Shown here: positions 44,746 through 54,349 of the stretch, piece by piece
Layout: every line of letters begins with the position of its first letter
How positions within the stretch are numbered: position 1 is the first letter of the stretch
Assembly: GCF_000017545.1 (NCBI RefSeq)
Contig: NC_009718.1
Location: 930,001 to 994,000, forward strand
DNA length: 64,000 bases
Direction: 5' to 3'
Origin: Fervidobacterium nodosum Rt17-B1
Lineage (GTDB): Bacteria; Thermotogota; Thermotogae; Thermotogales; Fervidobacteriaceae
Notes under the pieces: model-generated
Seen by the model: only the letters and a program-made list of their open reading frames with translations
What the model was told of the DNA's origin: nothing
Databases searched by the model: none
Made by a program: the position numbers and the translations under genes

Positions 44746-44746
44746 C

Positions 44747-45508
44747 TTACAACCCCACTCCAAATAAAATTTTTAGATTGTATAGATCTTTTAAATAGTT
44801 ATCATTAACATCCGGTTCAGAGAGTAAGTAAGAACCTGAAATTCCTAACCTGAAATTTGAAAAACCAAATTCAACCGCTCCGCTAAAAATATTGAAAAAC
44901 TGGTTGTCTGAAAAACGGAAAACGGGCAAATATGTCAAAGACAACTTATTAATAAATTGCCATTTTGGAAAATTAACATTAAAACCCAACTGCACTTTAT
45001 TATCTCCAACATTATTCAAACCAGCGGAAATATTCCAACCATTTTCAGTAAAAAACGTCACTCCACCAAATGCCACAGGTAAATAAATTGTCTGAGTCGC
45101 ATCCATATTTATAAGCGTAACATCAAAAACTCCAAAGTCTATGACTAAGTTCTTATCGACAATTATCTTTCCGCCAATGTCCACCTTCAAATAAAATTTA
45201 TCTATAGGTAAAACATTAGCTTTTATATTTAAACCATAAAATCCTGTTAAATTTGAAAGTTTGTAATTAACAACCCCATAAGAAAATTGAGAATCAGTCG
45301 TGTAACCAAGTTCACCACATAAATTTGTTACCCTTTGTTGCCAAGCAACTCTGACAAAAGATGAGCCAGACTCAGAAATATAGTTTTCAAGAAAAACAAA
45401 ATTGCTACTTACAAAAAGATTAGCAGGACTTTCAAAAACTGCGAATGTAAAAGCAAAAAATTCCACAACTAACAAAAGCAAAACACTAATCGTTAGCAGT
45501 CTTTTCAT
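44747..45508 (-). CDS. Exported protein, possible outer-membrane beta-barrel
   Basis: 253 residues with a signal peptide ([20 protein letters not shown]). The rest alternates polar and hydrophobic residues in strand-like blocks rich in aromatic residues ([42 protein letters not shown]), and ends in a hydrophobic residue. This suggests a small beta-barrel in the toga/outer envelope, but no family is recognised. It overlaps tgt by 23 bases and pyrR's start follows at once. Confidence 0.7.
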   Translation of the reverse strand: MKRLLTISVLLLLVVEFFAFTFAVFESPANLFVSSNFVFLENYISESGSSFVRVAWQQRVTNLCGELGYTTDSQFSYGVVNYKLSNLTGFYGLNIKANVLPIDKFYLKVDIGGKIIVDKNLVIDFGVFDVTLINMDATQTIYLPVAFGGVTFFTENGWNISAGLNNVGDNKVQLGFNVNFPKWQFINKLSLTYLPVFRFSDNQFFNIFSGAVEFGFSNFRLGISGSYLLSEPDVNDNYLKDLYNLKILFGVGL

Positions 45509-46607
45509 AAGCTTTTTTTATCCCCTTTCGGAATTCTTCAAAAGTACCATTTTCCAAACTCTCGCGCATCTTCTCGCCAAATTCCATCATGAAATGGATA
45601 TCATGAATTGTCAACAATATCTGCCCCAACACTTCTTGTCTATCAAACAAATGCCTTATATACCCTTTGGAAAAGTTCCTACAGGTATAGCAAGTACAAT
45701 TTTCATCGATAGGTGTCTTATCGTACTTATACCTTGCCGACCTTATGTTAAATTTACCATTCCATGTAACGGCAAGCCCGTGCCTTGCCACTCTTGTTGG
45801 GAAAACACTATCGAACATATCCACACCATTGGCAACTAAATCGACCAACAAATCTGGAGAACCGCCACCCATAAAATAGCGTGGTTTATCTTGCGGCATT
45901 TTAGGACCTATGAATTCAACCATCTTAATTGTTACCTCGCGTGGTTCACCAACACTCAACCCACCGATCGCAAAACCGTCGAAATCAAACTGGGTAATCT
46001 CATGGAGGCTCAATTCTCTCAAATCTTCATACGTTGCACCTTGAATTATACCAAACGTTGCCTGATTGGATATTCTTCTCAAATGTTCAAGACTTCTTTT
46101 TGCCCACTTTGTGGTTAACTTAACCGCTCTCTTAGCTTCATCATATCCATCTTTAGGGTCTGCGCAATAATCGAACGCCATAACGATATCTGAACCAAGA
46201 GTAGCTTGTATTTCCATGGAAAGCTCCGGGGTAATATAATGCTTCGAACCATCTATAGGTGACATTATCCATACGCCATCATCTGTTATTTTCTGGCCTT
46301 TCTTTAAGCTGAAAACTTGAAAACCACCACTATCGGTTAGTATTGGTTTATTCCAACGCATAAAATTATGAAGCCCACCGAACTCTCTGATAACATCAAG
46401 TCCGGGTTTTAAGTACAAATGAAACGCATTTGAAAGAATTATCTGAACATTGTTCTCTTCAAGTATATGCGGTGTAACAAGCTTCACATTAGCATTTGTT
46501 CCAACAGGCATAAAAGTAGGTGTTTCAACAACACCATGTGGTAAGTGAATCCTACCTCGTCTGGCATGTCCTTGTGTGTTGATTATCTCAAATCTTAGTG
46601 AACCCAT
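45486..46607 (-). CDS. tgt: tRNA-guanine transglycosylase
   Basis: 373-residue enzyme exchanging guanine-34 of queuosine tRNAs for preQ1. Visible: [27 protein letters not shown] (catalytic Asp), [23 protein letters not shown] (nucleophile Asp; Ser replaces the more usual Cys/Tyr after it) and the zinc site CTCYTC...H. Overlaps the cyclodeaminase gene by 20 bases. Confidence 0.96.
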   Translation of the reverse strand: MGSLRFEIINTQGHARRGRIHLPHGVVETPTFMPVGTNANVKLVTPHILEENNVQIILSNAFHLYLKPGLDVIREFGGLHNFMRWNKPILTDSGGFQVFSLKKGQKITDDGVWIMSPIDGSKHYITPELSMEIQATLGSDIVMAFDYCADPKDGYDEAKRAVKLTTKWAKRSLEHLRRISNQATFGIIQGATYEDLRELSLHEITQFDFDGFAIGGLSVGEPREVTIKMVEFIGPKMPQDKPRYFMGGGSPDLLVDLVANGVDMFDSVFPTRVARHGLAVTWNGKFNIRSARYKYDKTPIDENCTCYTCRNFSKGYIRHLFDRQEVLGQILLTIHDIHFMMEFGEKMRESLENGTFEEFRKGIKKAYEKTAND

Positions 46608-47214
46608 TTTCCTTTACTAACTCCTGTATTCTATCATAATAAACCTTTGCTTCATGCATTACTTCGTACATTTCGTCAAGAATTTTATTTTTATAGTTTT
46701 CATCTGTAATTGACTTCAAATTAATCATGACATTGTACTCACCAATTTTACAAGCTGCTCTCGCAAGCTCTGCGGCGCTGAAAGCGTCTGATACCGCGTT
46801 CTTATTTCCCCACTTCGCCACAATCTCACTGTACTTCAAAATATCTCTTGCGCACTCAATAAGCTCAAAAGGAGTTTCGATGGCTTTCTTTAAAGCCTCT
46901 TGAATCTTTTCTTCACGGTTTGGTTCTTCCTTTGGAAGCTTATAAGCTGCCATAACTGCATCAAAAGCCTTAACATCTTCTTCGGCAAGCTTCAAAGACT
47001 TTTCAACAACCAATTCCATATTTTCCAACACTTCCTGCATTAAACCCTCAAATTCCTCATACTTTTTCTTTCCAAATGTTAAATTCGCAACCATAGAATT
47101 TAACGAACCGGCAAGCGCAGCTGCAACAGCGCCAACAGCCCCACCACCAGGAACGGGCGTCTTCTCTTTAACTTTATTACACAATTCCTCAACAGTAATT
47201 TTCCTAACCTCCAC
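46588..47214 (-). CDS. Cyclodeaminase/methenyl-THF cyclohydrolase family protein
   Basis: 208-residue helical protein of the FTCD C-terminal/FchA family. Its [19 protein letters not shown] segment and [16 protein letters not shown] are diagnostic. In Thermotogales it probably serves one-carbon metabolism. The GTG at 47214 has GAAGGAGGGG upstream, 7 bases away. Its promoter side is occupied by a transposase gene facing the other way. Confidence 0.88.
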   Translation of the reverse strand: MEVRKITVEELCNKVKEKTPVPGGGAVGAVAAALAGSLNSMVANLTFGKKKYEEFEGLMQEVLENMELVVEKSLKLAEEDVKAFDAVMAAYKLPKEEPNREEKIQEALKKAIETPFELIECARDILKYSEIVAKWGNKNAVSDAFSAAELARAACKIGEYNVMINLKSITDENYKNKILDEMYEVMHEAKVYYDRIQELVKENGFTKI

Positions 47215-47227
47215 TAATACCCCTCCT

Positions 47228-48300
47228 TCTTTTTTTATGATTTTGTTAACCAAAGGTATTGATAAATTTCAAAAACCATATTATCTTCTTAAAGAGGGGA
47301 CACCCCCCAATATACTCTCAATAAGGAGGTATCCCGACATGACTAATATCCAACTCAAATGCCCTCATTGCGGCTCTTCTAACTTCATCAAAAATGGTCA
47401 TGATAAGTTCAAAAACCAAATCTTCTTTTGCAAAGACTGCAAGCGTTACTTTAAACTTTCTTTCACCAAAAAACACAAACTTTTCTCTTTCCCTTACCCT
47501 CGTTGTGTTCATTGTAACCATGTCATGGAAATTTACAAAATCCGCCGTTATTTCGTTCGTTTCAGATGCAGAAAGTGCAACTTCAAAACTTCTGTTCCAC
47601 TTTCTCTTCCTCAGCCTGTGCCTTTCAACTTTCATCCTTTCAAATTCTTCCGTTTCCCTATCTATATCATTCTCAAAGCTTTCATATTGTACTTCAAATA
47701 CAACCTTTCTCTTCGTGCTATTAAAGCTTGCTTGAATATCAATGTCTCTCATGTCGCTATTTACAAATGGATTATCAAGTTATCTTCTGTTATTTCGCTT
47801 TTTGAGTTTGAGAATGTATTTAAAGTTCATGGTGATGAAACAGTTATTGTATTTCGAGACAAAAAGTACTATGTGTGGCTATTAGTTGAGCATGGTACGA
47901 ATTTAATAGTAGCTTGGCATGTATCAAGATATCGTGATATGTCACAAGTTAAGATATTGTTAGATAAATACTTTAGTCAAAGAAAACAAAACACACAAAT
48001 AGAGTTAATAACCGATGGACTAAAAGCGTACGAGATAGCAGTAAAACTAAATTTTGATAATGTTGAGCACAGAGAAGTAAGACTAGGTAAAAACAACGAA
48101 TGTGAATCGAAATTTTCGTTATTTAAGATGTTTGTTAGAGCGAAAAGGAGCTTCAAGAAATTTAGCAACATACGGTACTATGTAAATGGTTTTTGTGTAG
48201 TAAGGAACCTATGCAAGTTATATGAGAACGAAAATGAGATGATTACAGCTTTAGCTTCCATCATCACTACTAGTTAACAGCATCTTTTTTATTCTTAATT
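47228..48300 (+). mobile_element. IS-like insertion carrying a DDE transposase (ends not resolved)
   Basis: A transposase gene lies between the cyclodeaminase ribosome site (47219-47227) and the decayed chemoreceptor gene. The true ends are not clear: GTTAAC occurs on both sides (47245-47250 and 48273-48278), but it is palindromic and too short to trust. Boundaries given are approximate. Confidence 0.55.
47339..48277 (+). CDS. DDE transposase with double zinc ribbon (IS6-like)
   Basis: 312-residue transposase, seemingly complete. The N-terminus has two CxxC zinc ribbons (CPHCGSSNF...FCKDC and CVHCNHV...RCRKC), then an HTH region (LSLRAIKACLNINVSHVAIYKWI). The catalytic domain has HGDETVI (Asp), LITDGLKAYE (Asp) and NNECESKF (Glu). 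AAGGAGG precedes the ATG at 47339; the longer frame to 47237 has no ribosome site. The family call is by architecture; IS6-related or an unclassified relative are both possible. Confidence 0.8.
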   Translation: MTNIQLKCPHCGSSNFIKNGHDKFKNQIFFCKDCKRYFKLSFTKKHKLFSFPYPRCVHCNHVMEIYKIRRYFVRFRCRKCNFKTSVPLSLPQPVPFNFHPFKFFRFPIYIILKAFILYFKYNLSLRAIKACLNINVSHVAIYKWIIKLSSVISLFEFENVFKVHGDETVIVFRDKKYYVWLLVEHGTNLIVAWHVSRYRDMSQVKILLDKYFSQRKQNTQIELITDGLKAYEIAVKLNFDNVEHREVRLGKNNECESKFSLFKMFVRAKRSFKKFSNIRYYVNGFCVVRNLCKLYENENEMITALASIITTS

Positions 48301-48512
48301 TTTCCCACGTTGAGTTAAAAATCTAATTTTAAGCAAATCCAAAGAGGAAGACAAAAAACTTCTATTTAATTATACCACACTCGAACGGATTATACCACAT
48401 GTACTTTTATCCTAGATTTTTCCTTGACAAACGTATATAATTTTTTGTAAAATGTTAAGATAGAATATCAAAAAACCCGCAAACATAAAAATTTCTATTG
48501 GAGGTGAAATTA
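48278..48512. other. Spacer between transposase and chemoreceptor remnant, with promoters in both directions
   Basis: 235 bases without a gene. Two minus-strand extended -10 motifs (TGGTATAAT at 48369-48377 and 48389-48397, 20 bases apart) point towards the transposase and the cyclodeaminase operon beyond it. A plus-strand promoter for the chemoreceptor lies at 48424-48453. Confidence 0.5.
48424..48453 (+). promoter_or_regulatory. Promoter of the chemoreceptor gene
   Basis: -35 TTGACA (48424-48429), 18-bp spacer, -10 TAAAAT (48448-48453), about 60 bases before the ATG at 48513. Confidence 0.75.
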
Positions 48513-50988
48513 ATGAGTATTAAAATGGTGAATTACATTTTATTACCTGTGTTAGTTGCTTTGGGAATTATTTTAACTGTTTTCTTAGGATACCATTTAA
48601 CTATCGATATTAGCCACCTTTGAATGAATAAGATTGAAGAAACATTTGTAAAAAATTTGGACAACAAATTTGAAGATATTCATAAAAACCTTCAACTTGC
48701 ATCCGATTATATTCTATCCAAACAACAGATATTAGAAGCATTTGCTAACAAGGATAGAGATACGCTAATACAATACGTGATGCCAATTTACGAGAATTTA
48801 TCAAAAAACTACAGAGTCAACCAAATACATTTTCATACTCCTGATTTGAAATCGTTTCTCAGAACTAATGATTTAAATAAATACGGAGATAGTTTAGACT
48901 TTAGAAATGACATAAAATATGCTCATACAATACGTGATGCCAATCCATGAGAATTTATCAAAAAACTATGAAACCAACCTAATACACTTCCATACTCCTG
49001 ATTTGAAATCGTTCCTCAGAACTAATGATTTAAATAAATACGGAGATAGTTTAGACTATAGAAATGACATAAAAGTTGTGCTCCAGAAAAAAGAACCCAT
49101 ATTTGTATCATCTCCAGGCAAAAGTGGTGTTGGCTTTAGATACGTAAGACCTGTATACTATAACAACGAATTTGTGGGTACAATGGAAGTTGGATTTTTA
49201 TTAAGTAAAGAAACGCTTAAGCAAATGGGAGAAGCTATTGTCTATCAATTCTTAGATGAATATGGTAAACCTGCAGAAATAATTACAAAACCTGACGAAG
49301 TTGAAGATTTTCTGCAAAAGTACAACATTGAAAACCTAAAAGCTGGAAAAGAATCTTCTTTTAGGGATGATAAATACTTTTACATAAATTATCCATTAAA
49401 AAATGTCGACGGTCAAACATTTGCAACCATTCTTCAAAGAATAGACGCAAGAAATATTTTTAGTATGCAGAAGAAAGGTATAACTTCACAGATTATAGTA
49501 GGTTTACTCGTAGCTTTAATAACAATAGCTGTTGTTATATTCTTCTCCTCACTCACGGTGAAAAAGATCTCAACTCTTGTGATAGAAATAGAAAAATTAC
49601 AAAAAGAAAGGAACTTAGCAAAAGGAATCTCATTCAAATCAGGTAAAGATGAAATATCAAGCGTTTTTCAAAAATTATCTGAGTTGCTCGCTAATTTAAG
49701 AAATATAATAAAAGAATTTGTCCTCTCATCAAAAGATTCTAACATTAGATTAGGTACACTTATCTCAAAAATCGATGATTCTTACTTCTCGCTTAAAGCG
49801 TTCAAGGAAAGCTTTGAATATGGAGTTCAAATGGCACAAACAGTATCTTCTTCAGTAGAGGAAACAACAGCAACAATAGAAGAAATATCTGCCACCACAT
49901 CAAACATATCAAAAGCTGCTCAAAGCGTTGCCACAGCAGTTGAAAAAATAACTAATGATGTTCAGCTAAGCAACGATTCGATTGTTCAAATGAAAGGTTC
50001 TGTTGATGAAACAATTCAAGGTTCTCAAGAAATAGTTGGGTTCGCAAATCAATTGAAAGAAAAATCCGAAAGGATAGGAGATATATTAAAGACTATAACG
50101 GATATAGCAGAGCAAACGAATTTATTAGCGTTGAACGCGGCAATAGAAGCGGCGCGCGCTGGAGAAGCTGGAAGGGGATTCGCGGTTGTCGCGGATGAAA
50201 TTAGAAAACTGGCTGAAAGCACAAGGATATCGGCTACAGAGATAGGTAAAATTCTAACAGAACTAAGAGACGGAGTTGGTGGAATAAGCGAAAGACTTGA
50301 AAGTTTTGATGAAAAGATTAGGAATATAGAATACGCAACTAAGTTGGTGAGTCAGAAACTTGAAGATATACAATCTGAAGTAACAACGCTAGAAAAAGAA
50401 GCATCAAACCTCGCGGCTGTAACGGAGGAACAAAGCGCATCTATAGAAGAAATATCCGCAGCAATGGCAACATTGTCAAAAACAGCAACCGACATGAGTG
50501 AACAGATGGAAATGAACAAAGAAGGGGCAGAAGAAATGGAAAATAGCTTTAAACTTATGAAACAATCCTCTTTTGAAGTATCTGAGTCATTTAAGAAAAT
50601 CGCATCAATTATATCAAGTGAAATAACCATTTTCAGCGAAAGCGAATTAAAAGACTTAATTAATAGTGCGATAGAAGCCCATGAAAAATGGGTGAAAGAT
50701 GTGGAAAGTGCTATAAACAGAATGGATGAAAAATTGAATGTCGTATTAGATGGCTCATTCTGCAAGTTTGGATCTATTTATCATTTCATTAGGCCACCAG
50801 AAAAAGTAGCGGACAAATGGAGAGAAATAGATGCACCACACATGAAAATCCATGCGCTCGGAAAAGAAATAGACGAGGCTTTAAGGAAAAAAGATTACGA
50901 AAAGGCAAAGCGTTTATTCAAAGAAGTTGAGAATACAAGAGACGAAGTAATCCGACTTACGAAGGAAATAGCCAATAACCTAAGTTAA
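48513..50988 (+). pseudogene. Methyl-accepting chemotaxis protein with CZB domain, broken by stop and frameshift
   Basis: GGAGGTGAAATTA-ATG begins a reading frame with a first membrane helix (residues about 8-27), stopped by an in-frame TGA at 48621-48623. The frame continues at once (MNKIEETFVKNL...) into a dCache_3-like sensor ([12 protein letters not shown]...NKYGDSLD), then a 157-bp tandem duplication shifts it by one base. The remaining frame from 48919 (689 codons) encodes the rest of the sensor, a second helix, the MCP coiled coil with a canonical tip ([16 protein letters not shown]) and a C-terminal CZB zinc-binding domain ([19 protein letters not shown]). The C-terminal frame has no ribosome site, so I call the gene broken; partial expression remains possible. 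Confidence 0.8.
48764..49077 (+). repeat. Tandem duplication, 157-bp unit, inside the chemoreceptor gene
   Basis: Unit 1 is 48764-48920 and unit 2 is 48921-49077. I count about 14 differences over the first 154 bases, roughly 91% identity. The unit length is not a multiple of three, so it breaks the frame. It covers the ligand-facing part of the dCache sensor (YVMPI...NLSKNY...[12 protein letters not shown]). Confidence 0.85.
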
Positions 50989-50994
50989 TAAATC

Positions 50995-51033
50995 AAAAAC
51001 CTCTCCTCACAAATTTGTGAGGAGAGGTTTTTT
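50995..51033 (+). terminator. Terminator of the chemoreceptor gene
   Basis: Perfect 19-bp inverted repeat (50995-51013 with 51014-51032) ending in a T-run. The central bases AAATTT form the loop. Confidence 0.92.
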
Positions 51034-51081
51034 ATAAGGCATCAGCATTTATCAAAAATTCCCAGATAATTAAAATTTCTC

Positions 51082-51109
51082 TTGAAAAATACAAAATAAA
51101 TGATAAAAT
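51082..51109 (+). promoter_or_regulatory. Promoter of the SRP RNA gene
   Basis: -35 TTGAAA (51082-51087), 16-bp spacer, -10 TAAAAT (51104-51109) with TGA before it. The start is expected within a base or two of the RNA's 5' end at 51117. Confidence 0.75.
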
Positions 51110-51116
51110 GGTGTAT

Positions 51117-51389
51117 GGTGCCGTACTAAGCGGGGGGTTGGTGGTCCCCTGTAACCCGAAACCCACCTTAGCGGGGCTGAATTCCCCGTCTGAGGCTACC
51201 TGGGTTCGGAAACGGCGTACCTGATGGCGTTGAAGGTTGGGTCCTACGCAACAACTACCTGCGAACCGGGTCAGGTCCGGAAGGAAGCAGCCCTAAGTAG
51301 GCAAGTGTGTGCCGTAGGGGTGCCCGGCCGGAGCCACAACGGGTACGTACGACCGGGTTCAGGCGTGTCGAAGCGGGGTGTACGGCACC
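51117..51389 (+). ncRNA. ffs: Signal recognition particle RNA, long form with Alu domain
   Basis: About 273 nt. The termini GGTGCCGTAC and GTGTACGGCACC pair. The S-domain tip GGTCAGGTCCGGAAGGAAGC near 51269 is the universal SRP motif. The long 5' and 3' arms make it the Bacillus/Thermotoga type with an Alu-like domain rather than the short 4.5S form. A T-run (ATTTTTTATT) follows directly. Confidence 0.95.
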
Positions 51390-51426
51390 ATTTTTTATTG
51401 TATGAATTTTATAGACCAAAATAAAA
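51390..51426. terminator. Shared terminator region of two convergent RNA genes
   Basis: Only 37 bases separate the SRP RNA and RNase P RNA 3' ends. The plus strand has ATTTTTTATT just after SRP RNA and the minus strand has GCTTTTTTAT just after RNase P RNA. Each RNA's closing helix serves as the terminator stem. Confidence 0.7.
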
Positions 51427-51763
51427 AAGCTCAAGAGGGGCTGTAAGCCGGATTCTGTCTTGAGCAAGCATCTGTCTAAGCGGTCTACCCGGGGGATTTA
51501 GAGTGGGGCCGCCCAACCCCCTGTTTGACCTTGCTCCGGATGTGGGTTGCCAAGCCAGTGCATTACTGCACTGCTGGTGAGCTCTTACCTCACCTTTCCA
51601 CCCTTGCCTTACTCGGAATAACCTTTCAGGCGGTTTCCGTTTCTATGGCCCTATCCGTGGCTCACGCCACCTAGCCGTTAGCTAGCATCCTGCCCACGGA
51701 GTCCGGACTTTCCTCAGGACAGCCTTGTGCGGCTGCCTGCGCTTGCTCGCCCCTCTTGAGCTT
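51427..51763 (-). ncRNA. rnpB: RNase P RNA (class A)
   Basis: About 337 nt on the minus strand. The closing helix P1 pairs AAGCTCAAGAGGGGC with GCCCCTCTTGAGCTT. Conserved core elements in minus-strand reading: GAGGAAAGTCCGGAC near the 5' end, GGGTGGAAAGGTGAGGTAAGAGCTCACC in the middle (P10/11), and the 3' ACAGAATCCGGCTTACA. No clear promoter was found for it in the 170 bases upstream. Confidence 0.96.
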
Positions 51764-51933
51764 TTAAAATTTTTAAAGCAATGATTTGCGTAGATTATTC
51801 TACTACACTTTCAAAATATTTCAATTTCTGATTGTTGCTCTTATGCAAAATTTATGATAAAATACATTTAGTTCGTAGTACGAATTTTTCACATTAAAAT
51901 TCTCAGAGAAAAAGCAAAAGGTAGGGAGAAAAT

Positions 51934-53280
51934 GTGGCGAAAGTAAACGTGCTTAATGAAAGAATAGAATATTCGTTATTTCACTTAGCATGGCCTCTCA
52001 TAGTTTCAAACGCGCTTCAAACAATTTACAATATCGTTGATTCTTATTTTCTAGGTAAGCTTGGGCCTGTACAATTCTCAGCTTCCACAATTACTTGGCC
52101 CGTTATATTCACATTTATCTCACTTGCCATGGGTTTTTCAAACGCTGGGATAGCTATTGTCTCACAAAGTTACGGAAAAATGGATATACAAAAGGTTAAA
52201 AAATCAATGGGGCAGTTATACCTTGTTACGATATCCGTTGGTTTGCTGGCTACCGTACTAGGAATCGCTTTTGCAAAACCTATATTGAACTCTATCGCGG
52301 GTTCTGAAAGTAGAGATGTTGTCCCGTATGCTTTAAAATACTACATAGTAGATATGTTAGGTCTTCCACTTGTATTTATAATCAACAGCACAACTTCCGC
52401 AATACGCGCCGTCGGTGATTCTCAATTTGGCATGAGAATAACCCTTTACATGAATCTTGTAAATATGTTTTTCGATCCACTATTGATATTCGGTATTGGA
52501 CCATTTCCTAAGCTTGGTGTTGCTGGTGCGGCTTGGGCTACTAATATTGGTCGGTTTATAGCAGCTGGAATTTCTTTATACCATGTTGCTTCTAAACAAG
52601 CTCATGTGAAAATATCGAAAAGCGATTTTAAACCAGATTGGAAGATTATAGGCTTGATTTTTAAGCTTGGACTTCCAAGCGCGCTTGGAATGTCAATAAC
52701 ATCGGCTGGTTTCGCTGTTATTATGAAATATGTGGCTATGTTTGGTCCCGCCGTAATAAGTGCTTACGGGATAGGTAATAGGGTTACCAATTTGGTTTCT
52801 ATGATATCTTTCGGGCTTGCCGGCGCTGTTTCCACAATGGTTGGACAGTTTATCGGTGCAAAGAGATATAAAGATGCTGAATATACAGTTTTAAAAGCGT
52901 TTTACTGGAATATAACCATTATCGGCGTGTTATCTTTATTGACATTTATATATGGTAAGCAAGTGACTCAATTCTTTATAAACGATCCAAAAGTTATACA
53001 AATGGGAGAAATCTATTTCAAATACATATCTTTCTCAATGCCCATCTTTACGGCTTATATGATTTATAACAACGCGCTGATTGGAGCTGGGAAGACGATA
53101 CTAACCATGGTTGGCGATATACTCCGTTTATGGGGAATTAGAATCCCTATCATCGCAACATTATCTCTCACCTTTGGTTTTAAAGGTATCTTCGTTGGAA
53201 TGATAATAAGTAACCTAATTGTTTTTGTTATAACTTATCTTTTCTTTAGGCTTTCCAATTGGAAAAAAAGCGTGGTATAA
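51934..53280 (+). CDS. MATE-family multidrug efflux transporter
   Basis: 448-residue membrane protein with about twelve hydrophobic segments in two similar halves. It begins with the MATE-type PLIVSNALQTIYNIVDSYFLGKLG segment; the matching segment in the second half is GLPSALGMSITSAGF. It exchanges a cation (Na+ or H+) for organic cations. The start is GTG with GTAGGGAG upstream. Confidence 0.93.
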   Translation: MAKVNVLNERIEYSLFHLAWPLIVSNALQTIYNIVDSYFLGKLGPVQFSASTITWPVIFTFISLAMGFSNAGIAIVSQSYGKMDIQKVKKSMGQLYLVTISVGLLATVLGIAFAKPILNSIAGSESRDVVPYALKYYIVDMLGLPLVFIINSTTSAIRAVGDSQFGMRITLYMNLVNMFFDPLLIFGIGPFPKLGVAGAAWATNIGRFIAAGISLYHVASKQAHVKISKSDFKPDWKIIGLIFKLGLPSALGMSITSAGFAVIMKYVAMFGPAVISAYGIGNRVTNLVSMISFGLAGAVSTMVGQFIGAKRYKDAEYTVLKAFYWNITIIGVLSLLTFIYGKQVTQFFINDPKVIQMGEIYFKYISFSMPIFTAYMIYNNALIGAGKTILTMVGDILRLWGIRIPIIATLSLTFGFKGIFVGMIISNLIVFVITYLFFRLSNWKKSVV

Positions 53281-53336
53281 TCTTCTGTGTGAAAATAAAA
53301 ATTCTACACCTAGATTTATTGATTTGGAGGTATTTT

Positions 53337-54269
53337 ATGCGCATTTTGTTTATGGGCACTCCTGAATTTGCCGCGAGTTATTTAGATTTTCTTATTCAAA
53401 AAAAATTTAACGTCGTTGCTGTTATTTCACAAAAAGACAAGCCACGAGGCAGGGGGCAGAAATTATTGCCTACCCCGGTTAAAGAGGTGGCTCAAAAGTA
53501 CGGTATTCCCGTTTTCCAACCTTCAAAACTAAATGAAGAAGGGTTAGAAATTATTGAGAACTACAGACCAGATATTGGTATAGTCGTCGCCTATGGTAGA
53601 TTGTTAAGAAAACCATTTTTAGATGCTATTCCACTTTACAATGTTCACACATCGCTCTTACCGAAATACAGGGGCCCTGCCCCGATGCAGAGAGCTATCG
53701 AAAATGGCGAAAGAGTTACAGGCGTTACTATATTCAAAATAAGCGAAGGTATGGACGAGGGCGATATTGCTTTGCAAAGAGCTTTTGAATTAGAAGAATG
53801 TGAACCATTTGGAAGTGTTTACGAAAAGTTTATAAAATATGGCACAGAACTTCTTCAAGAATTTCTAAGAAATTATCCAGTCACATTAACCCCGCAAGAC
53901 CACTCAAAAGCGACATACGCGCCTAAAATAGAGAAAAAAGATTTATACGTTGATTTCTCAAAACCAGCGGTGGAGGTAAGAAATAAGATTAGAGCTTACG
54001 ATCCAACTCCTGGCGTGCGAACGTTTTTAAATGATATAGAAGTTAAATTGTATGGTGCATGCGAAATAGAAAGCAATTCCCAAGAGAATATTGAACCAGG
54101 TACTGTTGTAAGGATTGAAAAGCAATCTGGTGATGGTGTTATAAAGACTATCGATGGTCTCTTACATATAAAATACATCCAATTTCCGGGGAAAAATAAA
54201 ATAACATTCCTTTCGGCAAAAAACGGTGGGCTCATAAAGGAAGGAATGGTATTTAGAAATTTAGATTAA
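53337..54269 (+). CDS. fmt: Methionyl-tRNA formyltransferase
   Basis: 310-residue enzyme that formylates initiator tRNA. Visible: MRILFMGTPEFAA, then VAYGRLL, the catalytic-site HTSLLPKYRGPAPMQRAI, GVTIFKISEGMDEGDI and a C-terminal OB-like domain. TTGGAGG lies 6 bases before the ATG at 53337; the longer frame overlaps the MATE gene. def is not adjacent. Confidence 0.95.
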   Translation: MRILFMGTPEFAASYLDFLIQKKFNVVAVISQKDKPRGRGQKLLPTPVKEVAQKYGIPVFQPSKLNEEGLEIIENYRPDIGIVVAYGRLLRKPFLDAIPLYNVHTSLLPKYRGPAPMQRAIENGERVTGVTIFKISEGMDEGDIALQRAFELEECEPFGSVYEKFIKYGTELLQEFLRNYPVTLTPQDHSKATYAPKIEKKDLYVDFSKPAVEVRNKIRAYDPTPGVRTFLNDIEVKLYGACEIESNSQENIEPGTVVRIEKQSGDGVIKTIDGLLHIKYIQFPGKNKITFLSAKNGGLIKEGMVFRNLD

Positions 54270-54315
54270 AAAAACAAAAAATCCCCGCGATGCGCGGGGA
54301 TAATGTTTTTTATTT
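54270..54315. terminator. Terminator after fmt
   Basis: GC-rich stem ATCCCCGCG/CGCGGGGAT (54282-54290 with 54294-54302) with A-runs upstream and TTTTTTATTT downstream. May serve both strands. Confidence 0.9.
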
Positions 54316-54349
54316 ACCTTCCTATCAGGGGGATGGGGAGGGGGAGAAA

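Noticed and set aside
47318-47752. Antisense frame of 144 codons over the transposase
   Set aside because: The composition is that of the complement of a Lys/Phe-rich gene; the sense strand has clear DDE and zinc-ribbon motifs and a ribosome site.
47244-48279. TGTTAAC...GTTAACA as terminal inverted repeats of the second IS
   Set aside because: Seven bases with a palindromic core in AT-rich DNA are expected by chance, and the right copy lies on the transposase stop codon.
48369-48399. Two copies of ATTATACCACA 20 bases apart as a mini CRISPR or iteron
   Set aside because: Only two 11-base copies with no spacers of regular type; they are better explained as two extended -10 motifs on the minus strand. 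No CRISPR array or cas gene was seen anywhere in the window.
51224-51467. Open frames over the SRP and RNase P RNA genes
   Set aside because: Both RNA genes are unmistakable, and the frames have no independent support.
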